Shown here: positions 1 to 8,987 of the stretch, piece by piece
Layout of the letters: every line of letters starts with the position of its first letter
How positions within the stretch are numbered: position 1 is the first letter of the stretch
Origin: Cohnella cholangitidis
Lineage (GTDB): Bacteria; Bacillota; Bacilli; Paenibacillales; Paenibacillaceae
Direction of reading: 5' to 3'
NCBI RefSeq assembly: GCF_014107495.1
Contig: NZ_CP041969.1
Coordinates: 5,753,501 to 5,817,500, forward strand
Length of the DNA: 64,000 nt
Notes under the pieces: model-generated
Database searches by the model: none
Seen by the model: only the letters and a program-made list of their open reading frames with translations
Told to the model about the DNA's origin: nothing
Program-made: the position numbers and the translations under genes

Positions 1-408
1 CTTAAGAGAACGGGCAACTCTCCGGCGGGCAAGCATGCGGTAGTCATCGGCCGAAGCAACATCGTCGGCAAACCGGTAGCCATGCTGTTGCTGCGCGAGA
101 ACGCAACGGTCACGATCTGCCACTCGCGTACTCCGAACATTGCGGAGATCGCGCGCCAAGCGGATATTCTCGTCGTTGGAGTCGGCGTGCCGAAGCTCGT
201 GAAGAAGGACTGGGTTAAGCCGGGAGCCGTCGTGATCGACGTCGGCGTTAACCGTTTGCCGGATGGCAAGCTGTGCGGAGACGTGGACTACGACGATGTA
301 TTCGACGTAGCCGGCTGGATCACTCCGGTGCCGGGCGGCGTAGGACCGATGACCATCACGATGTTGATGGCGAACACGTTGAAGTCCGCGAAGAAAGCAA
401 GAGGCTAG
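1..408 (+). CDS. folD: Bifunctional methylenetetrahydrofolate dehydrogenase / methenyltetrahydrofolate cyclohydrolase, 3' part
   Basis: The open frame enters from the left edge, so the N-terminal half is outside the window. The visible 135 residues carry the C-terminal NAD(P)-binding half of FolD, with the GRSNIVGKP nucleotide-binding signature near the start and the PVPGGVGPMT signature near the C terminus. FolD is a cytosolic enzyme that interconverts 5,10-methylene-THF, methenyl-THF and 10-formyl-THF for one-carbon metabolism. The stop TAG at 406-408 is followed after 15 bases by xseA, with the xseA ribosome binding site in between, so the two are probably co-transcribed, as in other Bacillales. 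Identity is clear from the motifs. Confidence 0.95.
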   Translation, partial: LKRTGNSPAGKHAVVIGRSNIVGKPVAMLLLRENATVTICHSRTPNIAEIARQADILVVGVGVPKLVKKDWVKPGAVVIDVGVNRLPDGKLCGDVDYDDVFDVAGWITPVPGGVGPMTITMLMANTLKSAKKARG

Positions 409-423
409 GAAGGAGCCAAAGCG

Positions 424-1785
424 ATGGAACCGGCTCGCGCTTTAAGCATCCGCGATATCAATCGCCTCATTAAGATGAAGCTAGAAGGCGACTCCGGACT
501 CCAAGACATCTGGCTGAGAGGCGAAATTTCCAACTTTACGTTTCACTCCAGCGGCCATATGTATTTTACTCTTAAGGACGAGGGCGCAAGGCTTAAGTGC
601 ATTATGTTCGCTTCCCATAACGCGAGGCTTCCGTTCGCTCCGAAGGACGGGATGAAGGTACTTGCGCGCGGAGGCATTTCCGTATACGAGAGAGACGGCC
701 AATATCAATTTTACGCGACGGCCATGCAGCCGGACGGTATTGGAAGCCTTTATCTGGCGTTCGAGCAGTTGAAGAAAAAGCTCGAAGCGGAAGGGCTGTT
801 CCAAGACCGCCTCAAGCGCGCATTGCCGCGTTATCCCCGTACGGTGGGCGTTATTACTTCGCCGACGGGAGCCGCGGTGAGGGATATCCTGATCACGCTT
901 GAGCGCCGGAATCCCGGCGTGCATGTGTTGTTGTATCCCGTTGCCGTACAAGGCACCAGTGCCGCGCCGTCCATAGTGAAAGCCATTAAGGCGATGAACG
1001 CGCTCGGCGAGGCGGATGTGCTTATCGTGGGTAGAGGCGGCGGCTCCTTGGAGGAATTGTGGGCATTCAACGAGGAAGCGGTCGCCAGAGCCATTAGAGC
1101 ATCGGGAATTCCCGTTATCTCCGCGGTTGGACATGAAACGGACTTTACGATATCCGATTTCGCGGCGGATCTAAGAGCTGCTACGCCTACGGCTGCTGCC
1201 GAGCTTGCGGTTGTGCATTGCGGCGAGCTTAAACAAGGACTCGTTCATCTTGAGCAAAGAATGGCTAAATCGTTAATCGGTTTGCTTGGCAAAGCCCGCG
1301 AGAGATGGCAGCATGCGGCGAGATCTCCTTATTTCACGCAGCCGAGACGAAGCCTGCTCGTGCAAGCGGAGCGGCTCGACCGATTAAGAGACCGCATGCA
1401 ATATCGGATTCGTACCGAGCAAGCGAAAGCCCAAGAACGATGGACACGTTTGAACGGAAGATTATCCTCGGTTAATCCGAATCAACAAGCGGCGTTCGCG
1501 CGCAAGCGGATGACGGCGGCGTCGCGAGGACTCGAACTAGCCATGAACGGGATTTTGCGTCATCGCCAAAACCAGTTCGGCTCGCTTGTTCGGCATTTGG
1601 ACGCGCTTAGTCCGTTGAAGGTCATGTCTCGCGGCTATAGCTTGGTATACGACGAGCAAGAGAAATCATTGGTCCGTACGATCAATGAAGTGCAACCTGG
1701 GGACCTGATCCGCGTTAAATTATTGGACGGAAAGCTGGATTGCCAAGTATGGGGGATTCACGGGGAGGAGAAATCAAATGGCTAA
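424..1785 (+). CDS. xseA: Exodeoxyribonuclease VII large subunit
   Basis: The 453-residue product has the usual XseA length and order: an N-terminal OB-fold nucleic-acid-binding domain (about residues 8-105, including WLRGEISNF), then the catalytic domain with the conserved GRGGGS and HETDFT segments (about residues 135-350) and a helical C-terminal part that binds the small subunit. Exonuclease VII degrades single-stranded DNA from both ends. The ATG is preceded by AGGAAGGAG at 408-416. Its last 8 bases overlap xseB, a translational-coupling arrangement typical of this pair. Confidence 0.97.
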   Translation: MEPARALSIRDINRLIKMKLEGDSGLQDIWLRGEISNFTFHSSGHMYFTLKDEGARLKCIMFASHNARLPFAPKDGMKVLARGGISVYERDGQYQFYATAMQPDGIGSLYLAFEQLKKKLEAEGLFQDRLKRALPRYPRTVGVITSPTGAAVRDILITLERRNPGVHVLLYPVAVQGTSAAPSIVKAIKAMNALGEADVLIVGRGGGSLEELWAFNEEAVARAIRASGIPVISAVGHETDFTISDFAADLRAATPTAAAELAVVHCGELKQGLVHLEQRMAKSLIGLLGKARERWQHAARSPYFTQPRRSLLVQAERLDRLRDRMQYRIRTEQAKAQERWTRLNGRLSSVNPNQQAAFARKRMTAASRGLELAMNGILRHRQNQFGSLVRHLDALSPLKVMSRGYSLVYDEQEKSLVRTINEVQPGDLIRVKLLDGKLDCQVWGIHGEEKSNG

Positions 1786-2056
1786 AAACGGCGCAGCCGG
1801 AAATACGGCAAAAGAAATTGAAGCTCCAGCTCTTACGTTCGAGCAGGCGATGGAGAATTTGGAAACGATCGTAGCCAAGCTCGAGAGCGGAGACGTGCCG
1901 CTCGAAACCGCCATTGAGCTCTTCCAAGAAGGGATGTCCCTTTCCAAATTGTGCGGTCAGAAGCTAGAACAAGTAGAGCGTCGCATCGAAATGCTGGTGG
2001 AAGGCGACGCGGGGCTGCAGCGTAAACCTTTCGCTGGGACGAAAGAAGAAGCATAA
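1778..2056 (+). CDS. xseB: Exodeoxyribonuclease VII small subunit
   Basis: This is a small, 92-residue helical protein. Its central segment, TFEQAMENLETIVAKLESGD followed by PLETAIELFQEGMSL, is the XseB family signature. It binds the C-terminal helices of XseA in exonuclease VII. The start ATG lies inside the end of xseA with GGGGAGGAG just upstream. An N-terminal extension of about 20 residues rich in Ala and Lys precedes the conserved domain, and the C-terminal tail is charged and probably unstructured. The ispA gene follows after 25 bases. Confidence 0.95.
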   Translation: MAKNGAAGNTAKEIEAPALTFEQAMENLETIVAKLESGDVPLETAIELFQEGMSLSKLCGQKLEQVERRIEMLVEGDAGLQRKPFAGTKEEA

Positions 2057-2081
2057 GCTTCGGGAGACAAGGGGTATAAAC

Positions 2082-2993
2082 GTGACGACTTCGGTGGGAA
2101 TACATACCTATTTAGAACAAAAGCGAGAAATCGTGGAGAAAGCGCTAACGACGGTTTTTCCGGCGGAATGGGCCGTGCCGGGCAAGCTGCGCGAAGCGAT
2201 GGACTATTCTCTGCTCGCAGGAGGTAAACGATTGCGCCCGATTCTCGTGCTGGCAGCCGCGCAAGCGGTCTCCGGCAGCGATGAAGGGGAAGCGCGGGCA
2301 TTACCTTTCGCTTGCGCGGTGGAAATGATCCATACCTATTCTCTTATTCATGACGATCTGCCGGCGATGGACAATGACGATTATCGCCGAGGCAGGCTGA
2401 CGAATCATAAAGTTTTCGGGGACGCGATGGCTATTTTGGCCGGCGACGGGTTATTAACCCATGCTTTCCATGTCGTTACGCAGGCGGCTAAGTTGGGAGT
2501 TCCGTCTGAACGCGTGTTGGCAGTCGCAGAGGAACTGGCTAATTACTCGGGCATTTCGGGTATGGTCGGCGGCCAAGTGGACGACATGCTCGGAGAACAA
2601 GGAGTCACGTCGTTACGGCAGCTGGAAAACATACATTTGCACAAAACGAGCGATTTGATTGCATTCTCGCTAAGAGCGGGCGGTCATGCGTCGTCGGCCG
2701 ACGATACGCAATTAGCGGCATTCGGCTTGTTCGGGCGCAACGTCGGACTTGCGTTCCAGATCCAAGACGACATTCTTGACTTGACGGGAACCGAAGCGAA
2801 GCTTGGCAAACCGGTAAAGAGCGACGAGCGCCAGGAGAAGGTGACTTATCCGTTCTTGATGGGCTTGGACGAGAGCCGCAAGCGGGTCGTGGAACTGACG
2901 ATGGAAGCAAACGAAACGTTGCTGCAAGCCGGGCTGGCCAAACCGGATAAACTGATCGCCATCGCGGATTATTTGCTCAACAGGGACCATTGA
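2082..2993 (+). CDS. ispA: Farnesyl diphosphate synthase (polyprenyl synthetase family)
   Basis: The 303-residue product is a short-chain trans-prenyltransferase that condenses dimethylallyl and isopentenyl diphosphates to geranyl and farnesyl diphosphate. The first aspartate-rich motif (DDLPAMDND, near residue 90) and the second (DDILD, near residue 228) are both intact, as is the GGKRLRP substrate-binding segment. The start is GTG at 2082, with a purine-rich GGGAGACAAGGGG upstream; no ATG start lies near it. The gene ends at 2993 and is followed by a terminator-like hairpin before dxs, so the folD-xseA-xseB-ispA transcript may stop here. The following gene, dxs, supplies the precursor pathway. 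Confidence 0.95.
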   Translation: MTTSVGIHTYLEQKREIVEKALTTVFPAEWAVPGKLREAMDYSLLAGGKRLRPILVLAAAQAVSGSDEGEARALPFACAVEMIHTYSLIHDDLPAMDNDDYRRGRLTNHKVFGDAMAILAGDGLLTHAFHVVTQAAKLGVPSERVLAVAEELANYSGISGMVGGQVDDMLGEQGVTSLRQLENIHLHKTSDLIAFSLRAGGHASSADDTQLAAFGLFGRNVGLAFQIQDDILDLTGTEAKLGKPVKSDERQEKVTYPFLMGLDESRKRVVELTMEANETLLQAGLAKPDKLIAIADYLLNRDH

Positions 2994-3003
2994 TCGACGT
3001 AGT

Positions 3004-3059
3004 CCCCGGTAGCTTGCCGAGTTCTTTAATCGCTCAGCGGCTATTGGGGCTTTTTTTTT
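3004..3059 (+). terminator. Probable rho-independent terminator after ispA
   Basis: CCCCGGTAGC at 3004-3013 can pair with GCTATTGGGG at 3040-3049 (two G-U pairs). A run of nine T follows at 3051-3059. The loop is long (26 bases) but contains its own small CGC-TCA-GCG hairpin. It sits between ispA and a separate dxs promoter. Confidence 0.5.
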
Positions 3060-3098
3060 GCCGCCATCCCTTCGTTGCATGGCGAACTGCGCAGAAAT

Positions 3099-3127
3099 TT
3101 GGGCATTGTTCGGGGATATGGTATAAT
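3099..3127 (+). promoter_or_regulatory. SigA-type promoter for dxs
   Basis: TTGGGC at 3099-3104, a 17-base spacer, and a perfect TATAAT at 3122-3127 with an extended -10 TG at 3119-3120. Transcription would begin near 3134, which rules out upstream start codons for dxs and supports the TTG at 3165. Confidence 0.7.
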
Positions 3128-3164
3128 AGCGCTAATATCCATTTGGGGAAAGCGGGGAACAAAC

Positions 3165-5060
3165 TTGCTGCTCGAGCATATCGACAGTCCGACCGACTTA
3201 AAGAAATTATCGCTACCCGAACTTCCTCAGTTGGCTGAAGAAATTCGGCATTTTCTTATACAGAAGTTATCCGCGACAGGGGGGCACCTCGCGCCGAATT
3301 TAGGCGTGGTGGAACTTACGCTGGCGTTGCATTATTTGTATAACAGCCCGGAAGACAAATTTATTTTCGACGTTGGACATCAAGCTTACGTTCATAAAAT
3401 TTTGACGGGCCGTCAGAATCGATTCGACACGTTGCGGCAGAAGGACGGATTATGCGGCTTCGTCAAACGCAACGAAAGCGAGCATGACGTATGGGAAGCC
3501 GGCCATAGCAGCACTTCATTGTCTGCAGCAATGGGCATGGCTTTAGCTCGCGATTACAAAGGCGGGTCCAACAAGGTCGTTGCGATTATCGGCGACGGGG
3601 CTCTGACGGGCGGGATGGCGCTCGAAGCGCTGAACCATATCGGCCATGAGAAGCGCAAGCTGATGGTCGTGCTTAACGATAACGAAATGTCCATCGCTCC
3701 TAACGTGGGAGCCATTCATAATTATTTAGGCAAGGTTAGATCCGAGAAAATCTACCGCAAAGCAAAAGACGAGCTCGAATGGTTGCTGCGCAAAGTGCCG
3801 GCGATCGGAGGCAAGCTTGCCCGCACGGCCGAGCATGTCAAAGATAGCTTGAGATACTTGATCGCTCCCGACGGGATGTTGTTCGAGGAATTCGGGCTTA
3901 AATATTTCGGACCGGTCGACGGACATGACATCAACAAGCTGTTGGAAGCCTTCAACCAAGCCGATAACGTTGACGGGCCCGTGCTTGTTCACGTATTGAC
4001 GGTGAAGGGCAAAGGGTACTCTCCGGCAGAGCAGGATTCGCACAAATGGCACGGCGTTTCGGGGGCGTACAAGATCGAATCCGGCCAAGTCGTGAAGCCG
4101 GTCGGTCCTCCGATGTACACGGAAGTGTTCGGGAACGCCTTGATCGAGCTTGCTGATCGGGATAAGCGGATTATCGCGGTTACGCCTGCGATGCCCGGCG
4201 GATCAGGGTTGCTTAAATTCGCCGAGAAATATCCGCACCGAATGATCGATGTCGGAATCGCCGAACAGCATGCCGCTACGATGTCCGCGGCGCTAGCCAT
4301 GGAAGGAATGAAACCCGTATTCGCGGTGTATTCGACTTTCTTGCAACGGGCTTACGATCAAGTCGTACACGATATTTGCAGGCAAAACCTTAACGTCATC
4401 TTCGCTATCGACCGGGCCGGCTTCGTCGGCGCGGACGGAGAGACGCACCAAGGAGTATACGATATTGCTTTTCTAAGACACGTTCCTAACATGGTGCTCA
4501 TGATGCCTAAAGACGAGAACGAGCTTAGAAATATGATGAAGACGGCAGTGGAATACGACGCGGGACCGATAGCGGTTCGTTATCCGCGGATTGCCGGAAC
4601 CGGAGTAGCCTTCGACGACGAGATGAGCACGATCGAGATCGGGACATGGGAAACGGTGCGCGAAGGCGACTATGCGGCGGTATTGGCGATCGGACCGATG
4701 GTACAAGTGGCGGAAGAAGCTTCCGAGTTGCTTAAGCGCGACGGAATTAACATTCGCGTGATCAATGCGCGGTTCGTTAAACCGCTGGATGAGAAGATGC
4801 TATTAGCCTTGGCGAAAGAGCGAATTCCTCTAATGGTAGTCGAAGAAGGATCTGTTCAGGGCGGGTTAGGCAGCGCTATCCTTGAATTCTACGCCTTGCA
4901 AGGAATCCAGCCGGCTTCAATCCAGCTCGCGGGCGTACCGGATCTGTTCATCGAGCATGCTTCGATTAAAGAGCAACGCGTCGAAACCGGTTTGACGGCC
5001 GAAGATATTGCTAAGCAATTGGCATCCCTCGCAGTACGCAAAAGGCAAAGGGCGACGTAA
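3165..5060 (+). CDS. dxs: 1-deoxy-D-xylulose-5-phosphate synthase
   Basis: The product is a thiamine-diphosphate-dependent enzyme that joins pyruvate and glyceraldehyde 3-phosphate, the first step of the MEP isoprenoid pathway. The frame is open upstream to 3075, but that region contains the promoter. The TTG at 3165 gives the family-like N terminus LLEHIDSPTDLKKL and 631 residues, the normal length, with AGCGGGG upstream. Visible features are the HQAYVHKILTGR segment, the TPP motif beginning GDGALTGG near residue 145, and the transketolase-like central and C-terminal domains. It overlaps tlyA by one base (TAATG), indicating coupling. Confidence 0.95.
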   Translation: MLLEHIDSPTDLKKLSLPELPQLAEEIRHFLIQKLSATGGHLAPNLGVVELTLALHYLYNSPEDKFIFDVGHQAYVHKILTGRQNRFDTLRQKDGLCGFVKRNESEHDVWEAGHSSTSLSAAMGMALARDYKGGSNKVVAIIGDGALTGGMALEALNHIGHEKRKLMVVLNDNEMSIAPNVGAIHNYLGKVRSEKIYRKAKDELEWLLRKVPAIGGKLARTAEHVKDSLRYLIAPDGMLFEEFGLKYFGPVDGHDINKLLEAFNQADNVDGPVLVHVLTVKGKGYSPAEQDSHKWHGVSGAYKIESGQVVKPVGPPMYTEVFGNALIELADRDKRIIAVTPAMPGGSGLLKFAEKYPHRMIDVGIAEQHAATMSAALAMEGMKPVFAVYSTFLQRAYDQVVHDICRQNLNVIFAIDRAGFVGADGETHQGVYDIAFLRHVPNMVLMMPKDENELRNMMKTAVEYDAGPIAVRYPRIAGTGVAFDDEMSTIEIGTWETVREGDYAAVLAIGPMVQVAEEASELLKRDGINIRVINARFVKPLDEKMLLALAKERIPLMVVEEGSVQGGLGSAILEFYALQGIQPASIQLAGVPDLFIEHASIKEQRVETGLTAEDIAKQLASLAVRKRQRAT

Positions 5061-5926
5061 TGGACAAATCGACAGCCACTAAAGAACGGTTAGATGTTTT
5101 ATTGCTCGAACTAGGCTATTACGAGAGCCGGGAAAAAGCAAAAGCGGCCATCATGGCAGGATTGGTCTTCATTGGAACGGAACGAGTGGATAAGGCGGGG
5201 ACGAAGGTGCCGCGCGACGCCGCGATATCCGTTAAAGGCGCGCTTCACCCTTACGTCAGTAGAGGCGGACTGAAGCTGGAAAAGGCGATCAAGCATTTCG
5301 GATTGCAATTGCGGGATGCCGTTATGATCGATATCGGCGCTTCTACGGGAGGGTTCACCGATTGCGCTCTGCAGAATGGCGCATCGCGAGTGTACGCGGT
5401 AGACGTCGGATACAATCAATTAGATTACTCGTTGCGTCAAGATAACCGGGTTCAGGTTCTGGAGCGAACGAACTTCCGGCATATGACGTTAGAGCAATTG
5501 GACGGTCCGAAGCCTAGTTTCGCTTCTATCGATGTTTCGTTCATTTCTCTTAAGCTTATTTTACCGGTGCTTGCCGAATTGCTTGAACGTGGCGGAACGA
5601 CCGTAGCGCTCATTAAACCTCAGTTCGAAGCGGGCAGGGAGCAAGTCAGCAAAGCCGCCGGGATCATTCGTGATCCGTCCGTTCATGCAAGCGTTCTTAA
5701 GGAAGTGCTGACGGCTGCTCATGAATTCGGATTCGAGCTTAAAGGACTTACGTTCTCGCCGATTACGGGAGGCGAGGGCAATATTGAATTTCTTGCCTAC
5801 TTCCGGTTAGCTAACTTGGAGGAGCCGATTGCCGAGCTTGCGGATGACGAGTTGACCAACATGATTAAGATGACTGTCGAAGAAGCGAATTCCACTTTCA
5901 AGCGCAGTCCCGCAACTTCAAAATAA
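5060..5926 (+). CDS. tlyA: TlyA/YqxC-type 23S rRNA (cytidine-2'-O)-methyltransferase
   Basis: The 288-residue protein has an N-terminal S4 RNA-binding domain (about residues 8-66) and an FtsJ-like SAM-dependent methyltransferase fold, with the SAM-binding DIGASTGGFTDCAL segment near residues 93-106 and the LIKPQFEAGR segment later. The family methylates rRNA 2'-hydroxyls, and some members were first described as hemolysins. The gene starts in the stop codon of dxs and belongs to the dxs-tlyA-argR-recN order seen across Bacillales. Family assignment is firm; the exact rRNA target is inferred. Confidence 0.92.
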   Translation: MDKSTATKERLDVLLLELGYYESREKAKAAIMAGLVFIGTERVDKAGTKVPRDAAISVKGALHPYVSRGGLKLEKAIKHFGLQLRDAVMIDIGASTGGFTDCALQNGASRVYAVDVGYNQLDYSLRQDNRVQVLERTNFRHMTLEQLDGPKPSFASIDVSFISLKLILPVLAELLERGGTTVALIKPQFEAGREQVSKAAGIIRDPSVHASVLKEVLTAAHEFGFELKGLTFSPITGGEGNIEFLAYFRLANLEEPIAELADDELTNMIKMTVEEANSTFKRSPATSK

Positions 5927-6108
5927 TGATTGCCCGGTTGACCCGGAGCTGCCGAAGAACGGCCGGAGCGCTAGAACCGGATCGTCGGCATGCTTCGGGT
6001 TTTGTCACGATTCGGCATGTTATCCGTTTGGGCTTGCGAAAGAGGATAATCCGGGTTCGATCTCGAAAGAAAAGAGTGCATGAGAACATCATGTCCAGAC
6101 AGCGCGAG

Positions 6109-6138
6109 TTCCAATAGGGTACTTCGTATCCATTGGAA
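6109..6138 (+). other. Strong hairpin without a T-tract in the tlyA to 6195 intergenic gap
   Basis: TTCCAATAGGGTAC at 6109-6122 pairs with GTATCCATTGGAA at 6126-6138 (one bulged A, one G-U) around a TTC loop. CAAACC follows, so it is not a classical terminator. It sits about 55 bases upstream of the next start codon. The rest of the 5927-6194 gap shows no convincing gene. Confidence 0.45.
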
Positions 6139-6194
6139 CAAACCTCATACAGCCTATATTCATCCGTAAGACGGAATGATCGGGAGGTTTGCGT

Positions 6195-6668
6195 TTGGAT
6201 AAGTTTGGAGATTGGCTCATTATGCTGGTCGCGGCCGGCATTATGATAGGGTGGGCATTCAGGCGGTTCGACCGCTGGCTTCACGAGCCTCCGGGTTCAA
6301 GGTTGCGAAAGCTTGCTCGGGATGGAGGCGTCGAGCTGGATGATAACGTTCAACTTCTGAGAGAGCATGAATACGAAGTTTTGTCCGGCAAGCATCGAAT
6401 TCCCCTCGGTGTCGCATTGGACGATGGCCCTGTTATGCCGACGCGCCTTTATTTCGATTATTTGGCGACTAAGGACGACAAGTATTACTTGGTAAAAGTA
6501 GAGCGGGCAAGGCTGCCGTTCGATTGGACGGCAAGCGGGTTGCGCGAGCGGTTGCTCGTATACGCCTTATTATTCCCGGATTGCGATGGAATCGTAGTCG
6601 TACTTGCGCAAGCGCAGGAAAAACAATTAAAAACGGTAAGATTCAAAGTGGAGGCTGGCGAGGAATGA
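6195..6668 (+). CDS. Conserved hypothetical membrane-anchored protein between tlyA and argR
   Basis: The product (157 residues) has one N-terminal hydrophobic segment (about residues 5-20, WLIMLVAAGIMIGWAF), an Arg-rich stretch, and a soluble domain of about 120 residues with several conserved-looking hydrophobic strands (RLYFDYLATKDDKYYLVKV, IVVVLAQAQ). I do not recognise the fold. The TTG at 6195 is chosen because GGGAGG at 6182-6187 is spaced 7 bases from it; an in-frame TTG at 6189 would lie too close. It overlaps argR by ATGA, so it is probably co-expressed with argR and recN. Function unknown. Confidence 0.75.
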   Translation: MDKFGDWLIMLVAAGIMIGWAFRRFDRWLHEPPGSRLRKLARDGGVELDDNVQLLREHEYEVLSGKHRIPLGVALDDGPVMPTRLYFDYLATKDDKYYLVKVERARLPFDWTASGLRERLLVYALLFPDCDGIVVVLAQAQEKQLKTVRFKVEAGEE

Positions 6669-7114
6669 AAGGACCACGGCAACGTAAAATTCGCGAGTTA
6701 ATCGGTTCGCGCGAGATCGAGACGCAAGAGGAGCTCGTCGAAGTGCTTAGCTTGGAAGGAATGCAAGTAACGCAAGCAACGGTGTCGCGAGATATTAAAG
6801 AGATGCAATTGATCAAAGTGCCGCTGGAAGACGGTAGATATAAATATTCCATGCCGCAGGATCAACGTTTCAATCCGGCTCATAAGCTGAAACGCGCTTT
6901 GCTTGACCACTTCGTAAGCGCGGATTCCGCGGAAAATCTGGCGGTATTGAAATGTTTGCCCGGCACGGCGGGGACGATCGCGGCGTTGATCGACGGAATG
7001 GACTGGCCTGAAATCATAGGTACGATCGGCGGAGACGACACGACGCTCCTCATTTGCAAAACCAAAGCTCATGGAGAAGAAGTGTTGGAGCGCATTAATG
7101 AGATGATGCAATAA
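6665..7114 (+). CDS. argR: Arginine repressor
   Basis: This is the 149-residue ArgR/AhrC protein. It has an N-terminal winged-helix DNA-binding domain (TQEELVEVL...ATVSRDIKEM, about residues 17-52) and a C-terminal arginine-binding, hexamerisation domain with the GTIGGDDTTLLIC signature near residue 120. It represses arginine synthesis and activates catabolism in response to L-arginine. The frame is open further upstream inside the previous gene, but the ATG at 6665 fits the family N terminus (MKGPRQRKIRELI) and has GAGG upstream. Placement before recN is the standard Bacillales order. Confidence 0.95.
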   Translation: MKGPRQRKIRELIGSREIETQEELVEVLSLEGMQVTQATVSRDIKEMQLIKVPLEDGRYKYSMPQDQRFNPAHKLKRALLDHFVSADSAENLAVLKCLPGTAGTIAALIDGMDWPEIIGTIGGDDTTLLICKTKAHGEEVLERINEMMQ

Positions 7115-7173
7115 AGAAGAATCCTTCTTAAACATAAGTTATGATCACTGATCAATGATCAAGGAGGCCATTC

Positions 7174-8859
7174 ATGCTTCGGGAATTATCCATCCACAAT
7201 TTGGCGGTTATTGAGAACGTATCCGTTACCTTTCACCCGGGGTTTCATGTGTTGACCGGAGAGACCGGGGCTGGCAAGTCGATCGTCATCGATGCTTTGA
7301 CGTTAACCGCCGGAGGCAGAGGCTCCGCGGAGATGATCCGTCATGGCTGCGACAGGGCAGTCATCGAGGCGGTGTTCGATCTGCCGCAGCAGCATCCGGC
7401 TTGGGAAGCGTTGGAGCGTATGGGTGTTGAAGCCGACACGGATGAAACGCTGCTGATTCGGCGGGAGCTGTTGACTCATGGCAAATCGTCCGCGCGGATT
7501 AACGGCCAGAGCGTCACGCTAACGATGTTGAAAGAAGTAGGGGAGCATCTCGTCAACATTCATGGGCAGCATGAGCATCAGTCGCTGTTAAGAACCGATA
7601 AGCATTTGGAATGGCTTGATCTGTTCGCGGGCGAAGAGATTCAGCGCGTGAAATCAGAATATCGTCGTTTATTTCATGATTATCAAACGATCAACAAAGA
7701 ACGACGGGAGCTGGAGGACAAATCCCGGCAAGGGATGCAAATGCTCGACTTGTACCGTTATCAGCTGGATGAAATCGCGGCTGCGCGGTTAAAAGCGGGA
7801 GAAGACGAATCGCTCGCCGACGAAAGGCGTAAACTAGCCCATGCGGAGAAATTGACCGAATCCGTAACCGAAGCTTATGACTTATTATACGGTACGAAAG
7901 GGCTGGCTGCTCTCTCGAGGGCGTTAACTAAGCTGCAGGACATCGTCAAAGTCGATCCGACCGTCTTGCAGCCGTTGGTGGAGCAATTGCAATCGGCTTA
8001 TTACGGCGTCGAAGATAGCGCGTTTCAATTACGCGATTATAAAGAAGGAATCGAATTTAATCCGGCGCGCCTTGCCCAAATCGAACAGCGGCTGGACGTT
8101 CTCCATGGCTTGAAGCGCAAATACGGGGAAACGGTTGAAGATATCTTGAATTATCAGGCTCGTATCCAAGCGGAAACCGATCAACTGGATAATCGCGATG
8201 AGCTTCTTAAAGACCTTGAGGCGCGTGAGGAGGCTTTGATGTCAGAGCTTCAATCGAGAGCCGCGGTCTTAACGGAGATCAGAAAATCGGCTTCTCGCGA
8301 GTTATCTCGCCAAATCGAGCAAGAACTGGCGCATCTTCAGATGAATCGTTCGGTATTCGAAGTTAAGCTTGGGATATCGGCATTAACGAGCTCCGGCGCG
8401 GATACCGCGGAATTCGTGTTGTCCACCAATCCCGGCGAACCGCCGAAGCCGCTTGCCAAGATAGCCTCGGGAGGCGAGATGTCGCGCGTAATGCTTGCTC
8501 TTAAAGCTATTTTCGCCCAGATCGACGAAATTCCGGTGCTTGTCTTCGACGAGGTCGATACGGGGGTCAGCGGGAGAGCCGCTCAGGCCATCGCCGAGAA
8601 GCTGTCTTTGCTGTCCAGGCACTGCCAGGTGTTCGCGATTACGCACTTGCCGCAGGTCGCTTGCATGGCGGATCATCAATACGAAATCCGCAAGCAGGTG
8701 ACGTCGCAAGACCGAACTCAGACGTCCGTAACCGAACTAACGGACACGCAAAGAGTCGAAGAGTTGGCGCGAATGTTGGGCGGTGTGGAAGTAACGGAAA
8801 AAACCCGCCATCACGCACAAGAAATGCTTAGTTTGGCCAACCAGCAGAAAAACGCGTAA
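7174..8859 (+). CDS. recN: DNA repair protein RecN
   Basis: This is a 561-residue SMC-like ATPase with a Walker A GETGAGKS near residues 27-34 and a long coiled-coil middle (about residues 150-380). The C-terminal half has the ABC signature SGGEMSR near residue 430 and Walker B LVFDEVDTG near residue 455. RecN acts early at double-strand breaks and promotes end association for recombination. AAGGAGG precedes the ATG. A gap of 128 bases follows before spoIVB. Confidence 0.96.
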   Translation: MLRELSIHNLAVIENVSVTFHPGFHVLTGETGAGKSIVIDALTLTAGGRGSAEMIRHGCDRAVIEAVFDLPQQHPAWEALERMGVEADTDETLLIRRELLTHGKSSARINGQSVTLTMLKEVGEHLVNIHGQHEHQSLLRTDKHLEWLDLFAGEEIQRVKSEYRRLFHDYQTINKERRELEDKSRQGMQMLDLYRYQLDEIAAARLKAGEDESLADERRKLAHAEKLTESVTEAYDLLYGTKGLAALSRALTKLQDIVKVDPTVLQPLVEQLQSAYYGVEDSAFQLRDYKEGIEFNPARLAQIEQRLDVLHGLKRKYGETVEDILNYQARIQAETDQLDNRDELLKDLEAREEALMSELQSRAAVLTEIRKSASRELSRQIEQELAHLQMNRSVFEVKLGISALTSSGADTAEFVLSTNPGEPPKPLAKIASGGEMSRVMLALKAIFAQIDEIPVLVFDEVDTGVSGRAAQAIAEKLSLLSRHCQVFAITHLPQVACMADHQYEIRKQVTSQDRTQTSVTELTDTQRVEELARMLGGVEVTEKTRHHAQEMLSLANQQKNA

Positions 8860-8987
8860 GGACGCGAAAAAACTAACGAAAAGGAAGCTTTTTGGGAACA
8901 TAAAAGAGGCAAGGCACGGTTACCTTATAGGTACGTTATCGGCGGCATAAAAAAACGCCGGTTCAGACTGTAAGGGAGCGTGAGAAC

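Noticed and set aside
481..1134. Long minus-strand open frame opposite xseA
   Set aside because: It lies wholly within xseA, has no ribosome binding site, and its composition is that of an antisense shadow of a well-conserved gene.
3075..3164. Upstream extension of dxs
   Set aside because: It contains a strong SigA promoter with a perfect TATAAT and encodes no family-like residues; TTG 3165 fits better.
5926..6117. 63-codon plus-strand open frame after tlyA
   Set aside because: Arg-rich product, no ribosome binding site and no similarity to anything I recognise.
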